Assembly (NCBI RefSeq): GCF_004521985.1
Contig: NZ_SBHZ01000004.1
Coordinates: 124,001 to 188,000, forward strand
DNA length: 64,000 nt
From: Ectopseudomonas khazarica
Lineage (GTDB): Bacteria > Pseudomonadota > Gammaproteobacteria > Pseudomonadales > Pseudomonadaceae
Direction: 5' to 3'
Shown: positions 29,701 to 39,141 of the stretch, one piece after another
Layout: every line of letters begins with the position of its first letter
Position numbering within the stretch: the stretch's first letter is position 1
The notes under the pieces: generated by a model
The model's database searches: none
Told to the model about the DNA's origin: nothing
Seen by the model: only the letters and a program-made list of their open reading frames with translations
Position numbers and translations under genes: made by a program

Positions 29701-30113
29701 CGCTGAGCGACACCGTGACCCGCGTCACCCTCAAGGTCGGTGTCGGCTACGGCTCGGACCTCGACCTGGTGCGCAAACTGCTGCTGCAGGCTGCCCAGGA
29801 AAACACTCGGGTGCTGAAAGACCCGGCGCCGATTGCCTACTTCCTGAATTTCGGCGAAAGCACCCTGGATCACGAGCTGCGCATTCACGTGCGCGACCTC
29901 GGCGACCGCAACCCGGCCACCGACGAAATCAACCGTTTCATCGACAAGGAATTCCCCAGGAACGGCATCAACATCGCCTTCCGCCAGGTCGAGGTGTACG
30001 TGAAGAACCTGGAGCATGGCGAGCAGAAGCTCGACCAGAAGGACCTGATCAAGGCTGCTGCGGCGGGTGCCGCAGCGGTGCAAGACACGCCCCCTCCCCC
30101 CGCCACGCCCTGA
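26763..30113 (+). CDS. Mechanosensitive channel of the MscK/KefA type
   Basis: A 1116-residue MscS-superfamily channel. It has a signal peptide (1-22, cut near AFADE), a long periplasmic coiled-coil region rich in Gln/Glu/Arg (about 25-470), a multi-helix membrane region (about 480-860) and the C-terminal MscS core, with GLGFGLQEIFANFISGLIIL (pore helix TM3) and GDVVTIGNLSGTVSKIRIR (beta domain). Length equals MscK (about 1120). It releases solutes on hypo-osmotic stress. Adjacent to a cation antiporter, suggesting an ion and turgor theme. Confidence 0.93.
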   Translation: MHLSRLPLVAVLFALCLGLPPAFADEPPKAENVQQSLDSLADRKLPEAEQLAMKQTLEQTLRMLRDRDDAEKRLGDLRKQLDEAPRLITESQRELSRLKASPERPIAERHARTTLPQLEQLLNERSSQLSDWNKAIIEANSLVITAQTRPERAQAEISQNQARSQLINDSLKSGRYDGKSLSRERRDQLNAELALLAAQTQLRRQELAGNSLLQDLGSAQRALLEERINRAEQERQALQSLINERRRAESEQTVAEQSREAERASSDKLLAKESTLNLKLSDYLLRATDRLNRLTEQNLQTRQQLDNLAQAEQALDEQIRVLQGSLLLSKILYQQKQALPQLKLEDGSLADEIADIRLYQFELNKQREEIRDPSRYVNDLLDNQPGEQVSPELRSALLDQLDTRRELLDRLSRSLNALLNESITLQLNQKELQSTSSSLRATIDEQMFWIPSNKPLDLDWLKSAPHYLQQQLTDMPWAIAISELGAGLIDRPLVFLPLILLCALILWRRQYLFRKLGSLHGDIGHYKLDSQLHTPLALGLNLILALPVALFLALCGYALLHDARGQNLYLGGALYEMAEAWLVFYTLHRILSPDGVAILHFHWPPANVAFFRQHLRRLGLVVMALVAVVSIAEHQPASLANDVIGIAVVLTCYALMAWQLFHLQFSAPLRKNTSALRTAIGLAFNLLPLALIGAVAFGYYYTALKLTDRLIDTLYLVIIWLVLEATLVRGLSVAARRLAYQRALAKRQTQSKDGPEGEVAVEEPTLDIEQVNQQSLRLIRLALLGGFLVCLYWVWAELIGVFTYLDTVNLYEYSSGTGEAATLVPISLMDVIGALIIVAITVALARNLPGLLEVLVLSRMRLAQGSAYATTTLLSYALVAIGIVTTLSTLGVSWDKLQWLVAALSVGLGFGLQEIFANFISGLIILFERPVRIGDVVTIGNLSGTVSKIRIRATTITDFDHKEIIVPNKTFITGQLINWSLSDTVTRVTLKVGVGYGSDLDLVRKLLLQAAQENTRVLKDPAPIAYFLNFGESTLDHELRIHVRDLGDRNPATDEINRFIDKEFPRNGINIAFRQVEVYVKNLEHGEQKLDQKDLIKAAAAGAAAVQDTPPPPATP

Positions 30114-31595
<1,482 letters not shown>

Positions 31596-31675
31596 GCGGC
31601 TGTCGAAGCCCCGGACAACCCCGCTGGCCGTCTTATCTGTTAAATCGAAAAGGCATATCAATCTGCCCAAACATT

Positions 31676-31690
31676 CTTAGACTATCTAAG
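31676..31690. promoter_or_regulatory. Inverted repeat upstream of the SLC13 permease
   Basis: CTTAGA CTA TCTAAG is a perfect palindrome with 6-base arms in an AT-rich patch of the 177-base gap between selO and the permease. It lies 83 bases before the permease start and could be an operator or overlap a promoter. No T-tract follows, so it is not an obvious terminator. The binding factor is unknown. Confidence 0.45.
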
Positions 31691-31772
31691 AGAAGCCCTC
31701 TATCTTGGCGCCCAGCCAGGCCGCCCCGTGCGTGCCCGATACCTCACACGAGATTCGCTGCCAAGGATTTTC

Positions 31773-33563
31773 ATGCCCTGGGACTCCCTGCCCCTGCTGT
31801 TCGTCGGCGCCCTGCTGATCTGGGTGCTCTACGCCTTCGTGCGGGAAAAGTGGAGCCCGGACATCGTCGCTGCCATCGCCGTGGCTGCGCTGCTGGTCAG
31901 CCAGTTGCTGACGCCAGGGGAAGTGCTCAGCGTGCTGTCCAACTCGGCACCGGTCACCATCGCCTGCATGTTCGTGCTCTCCGCCGCCCTGGAACGTACC
32001 GGCTGCATCGACGCGCTGGGCAACTGGCTGGGCAACCTGGTCGGCACCAGCCCGATCCGCGTGCTCTCCGGCCTCACCGTCACCGCGCTGGTGGTCTCGG
32101 CCTGCCTCAACAACACCCCGGTCGTGGCCATCCTCACCCCGGTGGCCATCGCCCTGGCGCGGCGCGCAGGCACCCTGCCATCCAAGCTGCTCATCCCGCT
32201 GTCCTATGCCACCATCCTCGGCGGCACCCTGACCATGATCGGCACCTCGACCAACATTCTGGTCGACGGAGTGGCACGCAAGGCGGGCCTGGAGCCCTTC
32301 GGCATCTTCGAGATCACGGGCGCCGGGCTGATCATGGCCGCGTTCGGCATGGCCTACCTGCTGACCATCGGCCGGCGCCTGCTGCCGGAGCGCGAGACCC
32401 TCTCGCGCCAGCTGCGCCCGGACCTGTCACGCACCTTCATGACCGAACTGCTGGTCCCGCACGACTCGCCGATGATCGGCAAGACCCTGCACGAGGCCAA
32501 CCTCAACGGCGGCAGCGGCCTGCAGGTGCTCAAGCTGTTTCGCGACGAACAGGAGCTGACCGAGCCGGGCCCCAACACCCTGCTGGCCAGCGGCGATCGC
32601 CTGATGCTCCACGGCCAGGTGAAGAACGTGGTGGAACTGCGTGAAAGCGGTCACCTGAGCTTCAACCGCGGCGACGCCTTCGAGACCATCAGCAGCCACG
32701 ACGTGATCCTCGCCGAGGCCATCGTCGGGCGTAACTCGCGCTACAGCCACCGGCCGATGCGCGACCTCGACCTGACCGCACGCTACGGCATCGCGGTCCT
32801 GGCGATCCACCGCCAGGACGAGAACGTGCAGGGCAACCTCGACGACTTCCAGCTGCAGTTCGGCGACGTGATGCTGGTGGAAGGCACGCCGGCGCAGATC
32901 AAGCGCTTCGCCGACAACGGCGAACTGATCAGCCTCAACGCCGTGCAGGAACGCGCCTTCCGCCGCGACAAGGCGCCGATCGCGATCATCGCCACGCTGG
33001 CGGTGATGCTGCTGGCCGCCTTCGGCGTGATGCCCATCGAGGGCCTGGCGATCATCGGCGCCGTCACCGTCCTGGCAACCCGCTGCCTCGACGTCGAGGA
33101 CGCCTACAAGGCGGTGGACTGGAAGATCCTCAGCCTGATCTTCGGCATGCTGGCCATCAGCATCGCCATGGACAAGGTCGGCCTGGTCAGGCTGCTGGTG
33201 GAGAACGTCATGGGCTGGCTGCCCTGGGCCGGCCCCCTGCTGATGCTCAGCGTGATCTATCTGTTCACCTCGGTCCTCACCGAGATGCTGTCGAACAACG
33301 CCGTCGCCGTGCTGGTGACGCCGATCGCCATCGGCCTGGCCCAGCACCTCGGCGTCGACCCTCGCGCCTTCGTGGTCGCGGTGATGTTCGCCGCCAGCGC
33401 CAGCTTCGCCACCCCGATCGGCTATCAGACCAACACCTTCGTCTACAACGCGGGGGGATACCGCTTCACCGACTTCATGAAGGTCGGCGTGCCGCTCAAT
33501 CTGCTGCTCTGGGCCGTGGCCACCGTGGTCATCCCCTGGTTCTTCCCGCTGACGCCGATCTGA
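31773..33563 (+). CDS. SLC13-family permease with two TrkA-C (RCK_C) domains
   Basis: A 596-residue inner-membrane transporter of the divalent-anion:Na+ symporter type. The first membrane block (1-205) holds CLNNTPVVAILTPVAIA and TMIGTSTNILVDG, two TrkA-C domains follow (about 215-300 and 310-395, GSGLQVLKLFRDEQ, FGDVMLVEGTPAQI), then a second membrane block (400-596) with EMLSNNAVAVLVTPIA. Substrate may be sulfate, dicarboxylate or another anion; it cannot be decided here. AAGGA lies 5 bases before the ATG. Confidence 0.9.
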   Translation: MPWDSLPLLFVGALLIWVLYAFVREKWSPDIVAAIAVAALLVSQLLTPGEVLSVLSNSAPVTIACMFVLSAALERTGCIDALGNWLGNLVGTSPIRVLSGLTVTALVVSACLNNTPVVAILTPVAIALARRAGTLPSKLLIPLSYATILGGTLTMIGTSTNILVDGVARKAGLEPFGIFEITGAGLIMAAFGMAYLLTIGRRLLPERETLSRQLRPDLSRTFMTELLVPHDSPMIGKTLHEANLNGGSGLQVLKLFRDEQELTEPGPNTLLASGDRLMLHGQVKNVVELRESGHLSFNRGDAFETISSHDVILAEAIVGRNSRYSHRPMRDLDLTARYGIAVLAIHRQDENVQGNLDDFQLQFGDVMLVEGTPAQIKRFADNGELISLNAVQERAFRRDKAPIAIIATLAVMLLAAFGVMPIEGLAIIGAVTVLATRCLDVEDAYKAVDWKILSLIFGMLAISIAMDKVGLVRLLVENVMGWLPWAGPLLMLSVIYLFTSVLTEMLSNNAVAVLVTPIAIGLAQHLGVDPRAFVVAVMFAASASFATPIGYQTNTFVYNAGGYRFTDFMKVGVPLNLLLWAVATVVIPWFFPLTPI

Positions 33564-33622
33564 CTTGATATCCGCCGGTGGCGACTCCATCTGCTCGACA
33601 TGTTCCCTGGAGCGTCGCCGTC

Positions 33623-34057
33623 ATGTCCGATCCCCTGCTGATTCCCTGCCCGCACTGCAACGGGCTCAACCGCATCCCAGGCGAGCGCCTGCACGACAGC
33701 CCGCGCTGCGGCCGCTGCAAGGCGCAGGTGCTGCCGGCAGCCCCCATCGAGCTGACGCAGAGCAACTTCGCCAGCCAGCTCAAGGGCGACCTGCCCCTGC
33801 TGGTGGATGTCTGGGCGAGCTGGTGCGGCCCTTGCCAGGCGTTCGCCCCCACCTTCCAGCAGGCCGCGACGCAGCTGCAAGGACGTTGCCGCCTGGGCAA
33901 GCTGGACAGCGAGGCCAATGCCCAGCTGTCCGGCCAGCTGGGCATCCGCTCGATCCCCAGCCTCATCCTGTTCAGGGGCGGTGTGGAAGTGGCCCGCCAG
34001 AGCGGCGCCATGCCCTTGCCGCAACTGCTGGCCTGGCTGCGCCAGCAAGGCCTGTGA
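33623..34057 (+). CDS. trxC: Thioredoxin 2 (TrxC-type, zinc-binding)
   Basis: A 144-residue thioredoxin with an N-terminal zinc-ribbon extension holding two CxxC pairs (CPHC, CGRC, residues 8-35) and the active-site WCGPC. This extension separates thioredoxin 2 from thioredoxin 1, and it is linked to oxidative stress protection. Start at the ATG encoding MSDPLLIPCPHCNG. Confidence 0.94.
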   Translation: MSDPLLIPCPHCNGLNRIPGERLHDSPRCGRCKAQVLPAAPIELTQSNFASQLKGDLPLLVDVWASWCGPCQAFAPTFQQAATQLQGRCRLGKLDSEANAQLSGQLGIRSIPSLILFRGGVEVARQSGAMPLPQLLAWLRQQGL

Positions 34058-34149
34058 GCGCTTCGGTCAACGCGCTCGGGCGCTGAGGTCAATTGCAGGG
34101 CAGGGTCCAGCCTTTAGGCTGGGGCGATCATCGCCCATGGAGTCGCGCC

Positions 34150-34593
34150 ATGCCTCTGCCCACGGAAATCGCTCGTCAGCTGACCGAAGAACAGATCGCC
34201 TTCGTCCACCGCAGCGGCCTCAAGGCCGAGGTTCTGGAGCCCGGCTTCGTGCGCCTGCGCATGCCCCTGCAAGGCAACCAGAACCACATCGGCAGCATGT
34301 ACGCGGGCGCCCTCTTCACCCTGGCGGAAATTCCGGGCGGCGCCCTGTTCCTGACCAGCTTCGACACCCAGCGCTTCTATCCCATCGTCACCGAAATGAA
34401 CCTGCGTTTCCGGCGCCCGGCCAGCGGAGACATCCAGGTCGAAGCGCGCCTGTCGCCCGAGGAAATCCAGGGCCTGGAGGAGCAGGCGCGCCAGCAGGGC
34501 AAGGCGTCCTACCTGCTGGAACTGCAACTGACCGACGGCAACGGAGAAGTGGTCGCGGAAAGTCGCGGCCACTATCAATTGCGTTTACGCTGA
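34150..34593 (+). CDS. Hotdog-fold thioesterase (YiiD/PaaI-like)
   Basis: A 147-residue single hotdog domain. The long helix region reads NHIGSMYAGALFTLAEIPGGALFL, as in thioesterases of the YiiD C-terminal and DUF4442 groups, followed by beta strands ending SRGHYQLRLR. Likely hydrolyses acyl-CoA, substrate unknown. Stand-alone gene, 92 bases after trxC. Confidence 0.78.
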   Translation: MPLPTEIARQLTEEQIAFVHRSGLKAEVLEPGFVRLRMPLQGNQNHIGSMYAGALFTLAEIPGGALFLTSFDTQRFYPIVTEMNLRFRRPASGDIQVEARLSPEEIQGLEEQARQQGKASYLLELQLTDGNGEVVAESRGHYQLRLR

Positions 34594-34637
34594 ACGACGC
34601 CGCCACCGGCATTCGCAATCGGTAACAGTTCCCGGCC

Positions 34638-34651
34638 TTGCCATAGGTCAA
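34638..34651 (+). promoter_or_regulatory. Candidate Anr/Fnr box upstream of the universal stress protein
   Basis: TTGCCATAGGTCAA matches 7 of the 10 fixed positions of the Anr/Fnr consensus TTGAT-N4-ATCAA. A CACAAT-like -10 at 34673-34678 places the box centre near -41, the usual activating position. Universal stress proteins in pseudomonads are commonly Anr-dependent under low oxygen; the assignment here is inference. Confidence 0.5.
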
Positions 34652-34715
34652 AAGAGCGGCTATCTGAACAGGCACAATAAAATTGCCGACGGGTATCGGC
34701 AGGAGAGCCGTCACC

Positions 34716-35513
34716 ATGTTCAACCACATTCTTATCGCCCACGACCTGCGCGACACCGCCGACATGGCCCTGTGCCGTGCCACCCAGCTGGCCAAGCAGC
34801 ACAACGCCCGCCTGACCATCCTGCACGTCCTGGACCCGAGCCAGAGCAGCGAGCAGCACGAGAAAGCCCGCCAGGCCCTGGACCGCAGCCTGACCCAGTA
34901 CGCACCAGCCGGGACCGCGCTGCGCATGCTCAGCGGCAAACCCTCGGAAGTGGTCTTGCAGCAGGTGCAGGAAACCGGCTGCGACCTGCTGGTGCTGGGC
35001 GGCCATCACCAGCGCCATGACTTCTTCTCCGGCACCAGCCTGGACCGCATCGCCCGCCGCTGTACCGTGCCGCTGCTGCTGGTCGCGCGCAACGACTTCG
35101 CCCCCTACCAGCGAGCACTGGCCGCCATCGACTTCTCGCTGTGCGCCTGCAGCGCCCTGGGACAGGCCTATCGGCTGCTGCCCGAAGGCGCCGAGCTGCA
35201 CGCGCTGCACGTCTTCGAGCCGGACAAGGGCACGCCTCAGCAGGTCGAACAGCAACTCGAGACACAGCGCGGCCTGATCGACCAGCTCCTGCACGACGAG
35301 TCGCAGAGCCTGCCACCAGGCGGCCCCTCGCTCAGCCACGAGGTGCTGCAGGGCGGCATCCTGCGCAGCCTGCAGGAGCAGATCAAGAGTCGCCGCGGCG
35401 AGCTGCTGGTCCTCGGCAGCCACGGTCGCAGCGCCTTCTCCCAGGCGCTGCTCGGCAGCCTGGCCCAGCACTTCCTGCACAAGGCGCCGTGCGACGTGTT
35501 CGTGGTGCGCTGA
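34716..35513 (+). CDS. Universal stress protein, tandem UspA domains
   Basis: A 265-residue protein with two UspA folds (about 1-125 and 128-265). The second domain carries the ATP-binding G-2x-G-9x-G(S/T) pattern in LVLGSHGRSAFSQALLGS; the first has LVLGGHHQRHDFFSGTS, a looser version. AGGAGAG precedes the ATG. Tandem-Usp proteins of pseudomonads support survival under low oxygen, consistent with the candidate Anr box upstream. Confidence 0.9.
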   Translation: MFNHILIAHDLRDTADMALCRATQLAKQHNARLTILHVLDPSQSSEQHEKARQALDRSLTQYAPAGTALRMLSGKPSEVVLQQVQETGCDLLVLGGHHQRHDFFSGTSLDRIARRCTVPLLLVARNDFAPYQRALAAIDFSLCACSALGQAYRLLPEGAELHALHVFEPDKGTPQQVEQQLETQRGLIDQLLHDESQSLPPGGPSLSHEVLQGGILRSLQEQIKSRRGELLVLGSHGRSAFSQALLGSLAQHFLHKAPCDVFVVR

Positions 35514-35520
35514 TGAACAA

Positions 35521-35540
35521 AAGGCGCCCAAGGGCGCCTT
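35521..35540. terminator. Terminator between usp and the ParA-like gene
   Basis: AAGGCGCCC-AA-GGGCGCCTT is a perfect 9-bp stem followed by CTCTTT. It starts 8 bases after the stress protein stop and 16 bases before the end of the convergent ParA-like gene. Confidence 0.82.
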
Positions 35541-35555
35541 CTCTTTGCCGGATGA

Positions 35556-36326
35556 TCAGGCCTGGTTGAGCAGGTCGTGCAGCTCGACGAACTGCTGAGT
35601 CAGCTTGTGCCGTGCATCCAGATGGATCAGCGGCGTGCACACCTGGTGCGACTCACGCATCTTCACCGAGCTCATCAGGTTGACCGGCAGCACCGGCAAC
35701 CCCTCGGCAAGCAGCTCGTCCAGCAGTTGCTGCGGCAGCGAGGCGCGCGGCTGGAACTGATTGACCACGATGCCCTCCACCTCCAGCGCCTCGTTGTGAT
35801 CCTCGCGCAGCTCTTCGATCTCGGCCAGCAGGCCGTACAGCGCATTACGCGAGAAGCTGTCGCAGTCGAAGGGGATCAGCACCCGGTCAGCCGCGATCAG
35901 TGCGGACACCGTGTAGAAGTTCAGCGCAGGCGGCGTATCCAGGTAGATGTGGTCGTAATCCTCGGCCAGCTCGTCGAGCAGTTTGCGCAGCTTGTTGATC
36001 TTGTGCTTCTGCTCCAGCTTGGGCTGCAGCTCCGCCAGTTCCGCCGTCGCGGTGACCACATGGAGGTTGTCGAAGGGGGTTTCGTAGATGTCCACCTTGC
36101 CTTTCTTGGAGAACGGCCCGGACGCCAGGGTCTGCTTGAAGAAGTCGGCAATGCCAACGGGGATTTCCTCACCGGTCAGCCCGGTCAGGTAGTGGGTCGA
36201 GTTGGCCTGGGCGTCGAGGTCGATCAGCAACGTCCGATAACCCTGCGCGGCACTCACCGCAGCGAGATTGCACGCGATGCTGGACTTGCCTACGCCCCCT
36301 TTCTGGTTGAACACCACACGTCGCAT
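35556..36326 (-). CDS. ParA-family (MinD-like) ATPase
   Basis: A 256-residue P-loop ATPase with a deviant Walker A motif (NQKGGVGKSSIACNLA, residues 7-22) and Walker B-like HIYLDTPPALNFYTV. It lacks an N-terminal DNA-binding extension, so it is an orphan ParA/MinD-type positioning ATPase and not a plasmid ParA with HTH. No ParB neighbour is seen. Its homologue sits at this core-genome location in other pseudomonads as I recall. It is transcribed away from the pigment locus. Confidence 0.9.
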   Translation of the reverse strand: MRRVVFNQKGGVGKSSIACNLAAVSAAQGYRTLLIDLDAQANSTHYLTGLTGEEIPVGIADFFKQTLASGPFSKKGKVDIYETPFDNLHVVTATAELAELQPKLEQKHKINKLRKLLDELAEDYDHIYLDTPPALNFYTVSALIAADRVLIPFDCDSFSRNALYGLLAEIEELREDHNEALEVEGIVVNQFQPRASLPQQLLDELLAEGLPVLPVNLMSSVKMRESHQVCTPLIHLDARHKLTQQFVELHDLLNQA

Positions 36327-36436
36327 CGTTGCTCTCCCTGATCTCGAATGTTCCGAATTCTATGCAAAGCCCATGACAAGCACGAGACGCAGACCACATC
36401 GCCATCATCCGCCCATCAGAAGACACTGCGCAACAT

Positions 36437-36465
36437 TTGCACAGTGCCGCGCGCATCTAGATAAT
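36437..36465 (+). promoter_or_regulatory. Sigma70-type promoter of the aryl polyene operon
   Basis: TTGCAC (36437-36442), a 17-base spacer and GATAAT (36460-36465) form a good -35/-10 pair 111 bases before the first aryl polyene gene. It is the only clear promoter-like element in the 249-base gap to the ParA-like gene. Confidence 0.6.
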
Positions 36466-36575
36466 GCCCGACCGAACTAGTACCGGCACTATGCCATGGC
36501 ACTGACTGATACCGCTTCTTTCAGGCGTCCTGTCGTGCCCATCAGTCTGCCCGGAGTGGCGAAAAGCCTCGTGCT

Positions 36576-37292
36576 ATGAATTTCCAGATCGAAGGATTGC
36601 GCGCCTGGGCCCCGGGCCTGGAGTCAGTGGATGATTGGCGTGCCTGGAGCAGCGCCCCCAGGGTCGTGCCCGACGACCAGCAACAGCCTGACGTGAGTTT
36701 TCTGCCGGCCATGCAGCGCCGGCGCCTCAGCCGACTGGCGCGGATGATGTTCCATGTGGCCTGGCCGCTGGCCGATGAGCAAGGCCACCTGCCGCTGGTG
36801 TTCGCCTCCCGCCACGGTGAAACGCCACGGACGCTGGCCATTCTCGGCGACCTGGCGCGGGACGAGCCGCTGTCTCCGACCCAGTTCAGCCTGTCGGTGC
36901 ACAACGCCGTCATCGGCCTGTGGTCGATACTGCGCGGCGACACCAGTGAAATGACGGCCATGGCCGCCGCCGGAGACGGCCTGGAACAAGCCATGCTCGA
37001 GGCCGGCGGGCTGCTTGCGGAAGGTGCCCCCGCAGTGCTGCTGGTCATCGCCGAAGAATTGCCGCCCGACCTCTACACGCCCTACATAGATGACGTACCC
37101 TTCTCCTACGCGATGGCGCTACTGCTGAAACCGGGCAAAACCTGGACCTTGAGCCTCGCTCCCGCCGAATCCGGCTTACCCGCCGCCTGGCCACATCCGC
37201 TGAATCTGCTACGCGCCCTTCACGGCGAGCAGCGAACACTGACTCATTACTGCAAAGGCCGCCAATGGACCTGGTCACGCAACGAGGACTGA
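36576..37292 (+). CDS. apeC: Aryl polyene chain-length-factor-like protein ApeC (Ketoacyl-synt_2)
   Basis: A 238-residue protein with the N-terminal half of a ketoacyl synthase fold (Ketoacyl-synt_2 type). It keeps QFSLSVHNAVIGLWSIL but at the position of the catalytic Cys reads MTAMAAAGDGLE, so it is not a condensing enzyme itself. In aryl polyene systems ApeC pairs with the ketosynthase ApeO as a chain-length-factor partner. First gene of the operon; it overlaps the next gene by 28 bases. Confidence 0.85.
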   Translation: MNFQIEGLRAWAPGLESVDDWRAWSSAPRVVPDDQQQPDVSFLPAMQRRRLSRLARMMFHVAWPLADEQGHLPLVFASRHGETPRTLAILGDLARDEPLSPTQFSLSVHNAVIGLWSILRGDTSEMTAMAAAGDGLEQAMLEAGGLLAEGAPAVLLVIAEELPPDLYTPYIDDVPFSYAMALLLKPGKTWTLSLAPAESGLPAAWPHPLNLLRALHGEQRTLTHYCKGRQWTWSRNED

Positions 37293-38074
37293 GCCCTTAC
37301 AGCCCGCCCTATGTCTGGAGGCTGGTCGCCACGGCACTGAGCTTTGCCCTGTTCGGCATCGGTGGCGTGCTCCTGCGCGTGCTGGTGTTCCCCCTGCTCG
37401 CGCTCCTGCCTGGCGATACCCTGCAACGGCGTACCCGTGCCCGTGCCGTGGTCAGCTGGACCTTTCGCGTGTTCGTCCAGTTCATGTACCGCATGGGCGT
37501 ACTCACCTACGAGGTCGAGGGTGCGGAGCGACTGGGTCGTCCCGGACAGATGGTGATCGCCAACCACCCCTCGCTGATCGATGTCGTCGTGCTCATCGCC
37601 TTCATCCGCGACGCCAACTGCGTCGTCAAGCAGAGCCTGTGGGAAAACCCCTGCATGCGTGGACCGATTCGCGCAGCCCAGTACATCAGCAACAGCGGCA
37701 GCCTGGACATGCTCGACGAAGCCGCCGGGGCCCTGCACAACGGCGAGACGCTGATCGTCTTTCCCGAAGGCACACGCACCGTCCCCGGTTGCAACCCGGC
37801 GTTTCACCGGGGAGCTGCAGCAATCGCCGTGCGCGGCGCCAGCATCGTCACGCCGGTGGTGATCAGCGTAACGCCGACGACCCTGACGAAGGCCGAACCC
37901 TGGTACAGCATTCCGTCGCGCCGTTTCCACTTTCGCCTGCGAGTCGGGGAGGATATCGACCCGCGGCAATTCACCGAGCAGGCTCCATTGCCTATTGCAT
38001 CGCGCAAGCTCAATGACCATCTGCACCAACACTTCATGAAGGAGCTCGCAACAGATGAGCGATCTGCAACTTGA
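37265..38074 (+). CDS. apeD: Lysophospholipid acyltransferase family protein (ApeD-like)
   Basis: A 269-residue membrane-associated acyltransferase of the PlsC type. It has an N-terminal hydrophobic segment (about 20-50) and the catalytic HX4D motif as NHPSLID (His101, Asp106) plus FPEGTR. In aryl polyene loci this protein is thought to help transfer the polyene acid to a lipid or glycolipid acceptor. It overlaps apeC by 28 bases and apeE by 20. Confidence 0.85.
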   Translation: MDLVTQRGLSPYSPPYVWRLVATALSFALFGIGGVLLRVLVFPLLALLPGDTLQRRTRARAVVSWTFRVFVQFMYRMGVLTYEVEGAERLGRPGQMVIANHPSLIDVVVLIAFIRDANCVVKQSLWENPCMRGPIRAAQYISNSGSLDMLDEAAGALHNGETLIVFPEGTRTVPGCNPAFHRGAAAIAVRGASIVTPVVISVTPTTLTKAEPWYSIPSRRFHFRLRVGEDIDPRQFTEQAPLPIASRKLNDHLHQHFMKELATDERSAT

Positions 38075-38315
38075 AATCAAGAACCTGATCATTGATGCCC
38101 TTGGCTTCGAAGACATGAGCGCCGACGACATCGACGCTGATCTCACGCTGTTCGGCGAGGGGCTGGGGCTGGACTCGGTCGATGCACTGGAACTTGGCCT
38201 GGCGATCCAGAAGCGCTTCGGCATCAAGATCGACGCCGAAGCCAAGGACACCCGCAAGCACTTCGCCAATGTCGCCAGCCTGGCCGAGTTCATCTCTGCC
38301 CGCCAAGCCGCCTGA
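38055..38315 (+). CDS. apeE: Acyl carrier protein ApeE
   Basis: An 86-residue ACP with the phosphopantetheine attachment Ser41 in GLGLDSVDALEL. It carries aryl polyene intermediates for the type II synthase. It overlaps the acyltransferase gene by 20 bases and lies 12 bases before a second ACP gene. Confidence 0.92.
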   Translation: MSDLQLEIKNLIIDALGFEDMSADDIDADLTLFGEGLGLDSVDALELGLAIQKRFGIKIDAEAKDTRKHFANVASLAEFISARQAA

Positions 38316-38327
38316 GGATCGCCGCCC

Positions 38328-38591
38328 ATGCAAAACCGCGATGAAATCTTCGCCACCTTGCGCAGCGCGCTGGTGGAGTTGTTCGAGTTGGACGCCGAGC
38401 GTGTGACCCTGGATGCGAACCTCTACGAAGACCTGGAAATCGACAGCATCGACGCCGTCGACCTGATCGACCACATCAAGCGCCAGACAGGCCGCAAGCT
38501 CGCCGCCGAAGAGTTCAAGAGCGTACGTACGGTGGGCGACGTGGTGGAAGCGGTCTATCGGCTGATCAACACCCCCCAGGCACAAGACTGA
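38328..38591 (+). CDS. apeF: Acyl carrier protein ApeF
   Basis: An 87-residue ACP with attachment Ser40 in DLEIDSIDAVDLIDHI. It is diverged from ApeE, which suggests separate roles, for example starter or extender loading versus chain holding. Four bases separate it from apeG. Confidence 0.92.
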   Translation: MQNRDEIFATLRSALVELFELDAERVTLDANLYEDLEIDSIDAVDLIDHIKRQTGRKLAAEEFKSVRTVGDVVEAVYRLINTPQAQD

Positions 38592-38595
38592 CACC

Positions 38596-39141
38596 ATGGC
38601 TCGGCTGTTTGGCCTGCTCCTGCTACTGGCTGGCGTGCTCTACCCCTTCGCCGTGTATTTCGGCATGGAGCATCTTTCACCACGCTGGTTCGCGGTGCTG
38701 CTCGGCGGGCTGTGGCTGGCCCGCGCATTGACGGCCAGTCGCCGCCCTGGCGGCCTGTGGCTGGCGATCTCGGCGCTGGCGTTCTGCCTGTTGCTCGGCA
38801 TCGCGGGCGACCCGGCCCTGCTGCGCTGGTATCCGGTCCTGCTCAACCTGATGCTGCTGGCCCTGTTCGGCCTCAGCCTCAGGTTCGGCCCGCCGCTGGT
38901 AGAGCGCATGGCTCGCTTGCGTGAACCGGAACTGCCGGCAGTCGCCGTGCGCTACACGCGCAAGGTGACCCAGGTCTGGGCGCTGTTCTTTCTCGGCAAC
39001 ACCCTGGTGCTGATGGCGCTGGCGATGTGGGCACCGCTGTCGTGGTGGACGCTGTATACCGGTTTGATCTCTTACGGCCTCATCGGCCTGTTGTTCGCGG
39101 GTGAATGGCTGGTGCGCCAGCAAGTAAGGAAACACGCATGA
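38596..39141 (+). CDS. apeG: Aryl polyene locus membrane protein (COG4648-type, ApeG-like)
   Basis: A 181-residue protein with about five or six hydrophobic helices (Leu-rich LFGLLLLLAGVLYPFAVYFG at the start, SWWTLYTGLISYGLIGLLF near the end). It matches the small conserved inner-membrane protein found in aryl polyene operons between the ACPs and the AMP-ligase. Its role is unknown. The stop overlaps the ligase start by four bases (ATGA). Confidence 0.82.
   Translation: MARLFGLLLLLAGVLYPFAVYFGMEHLSPRWFAVLLGGLWLARALTASRRPGGLWLAISALAFCLLLGIAGDPALLRWYPVLLNLMLLALFGLSLRFGPPLVERMARLREPELPAVAVRYTRKVTQVWALFFLGNTLVLMALAMWAPLSWWTLYTGLISYGLIGLLFAGEWLVRQQVRKHA

Noticed and set aside
35556..36326. Plasmid or phage partition gene marking a mobile element
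   Set aside because: No ParB, no integrase and no repeat; an orphan ParA-like gene belongs to the core genome at this position.
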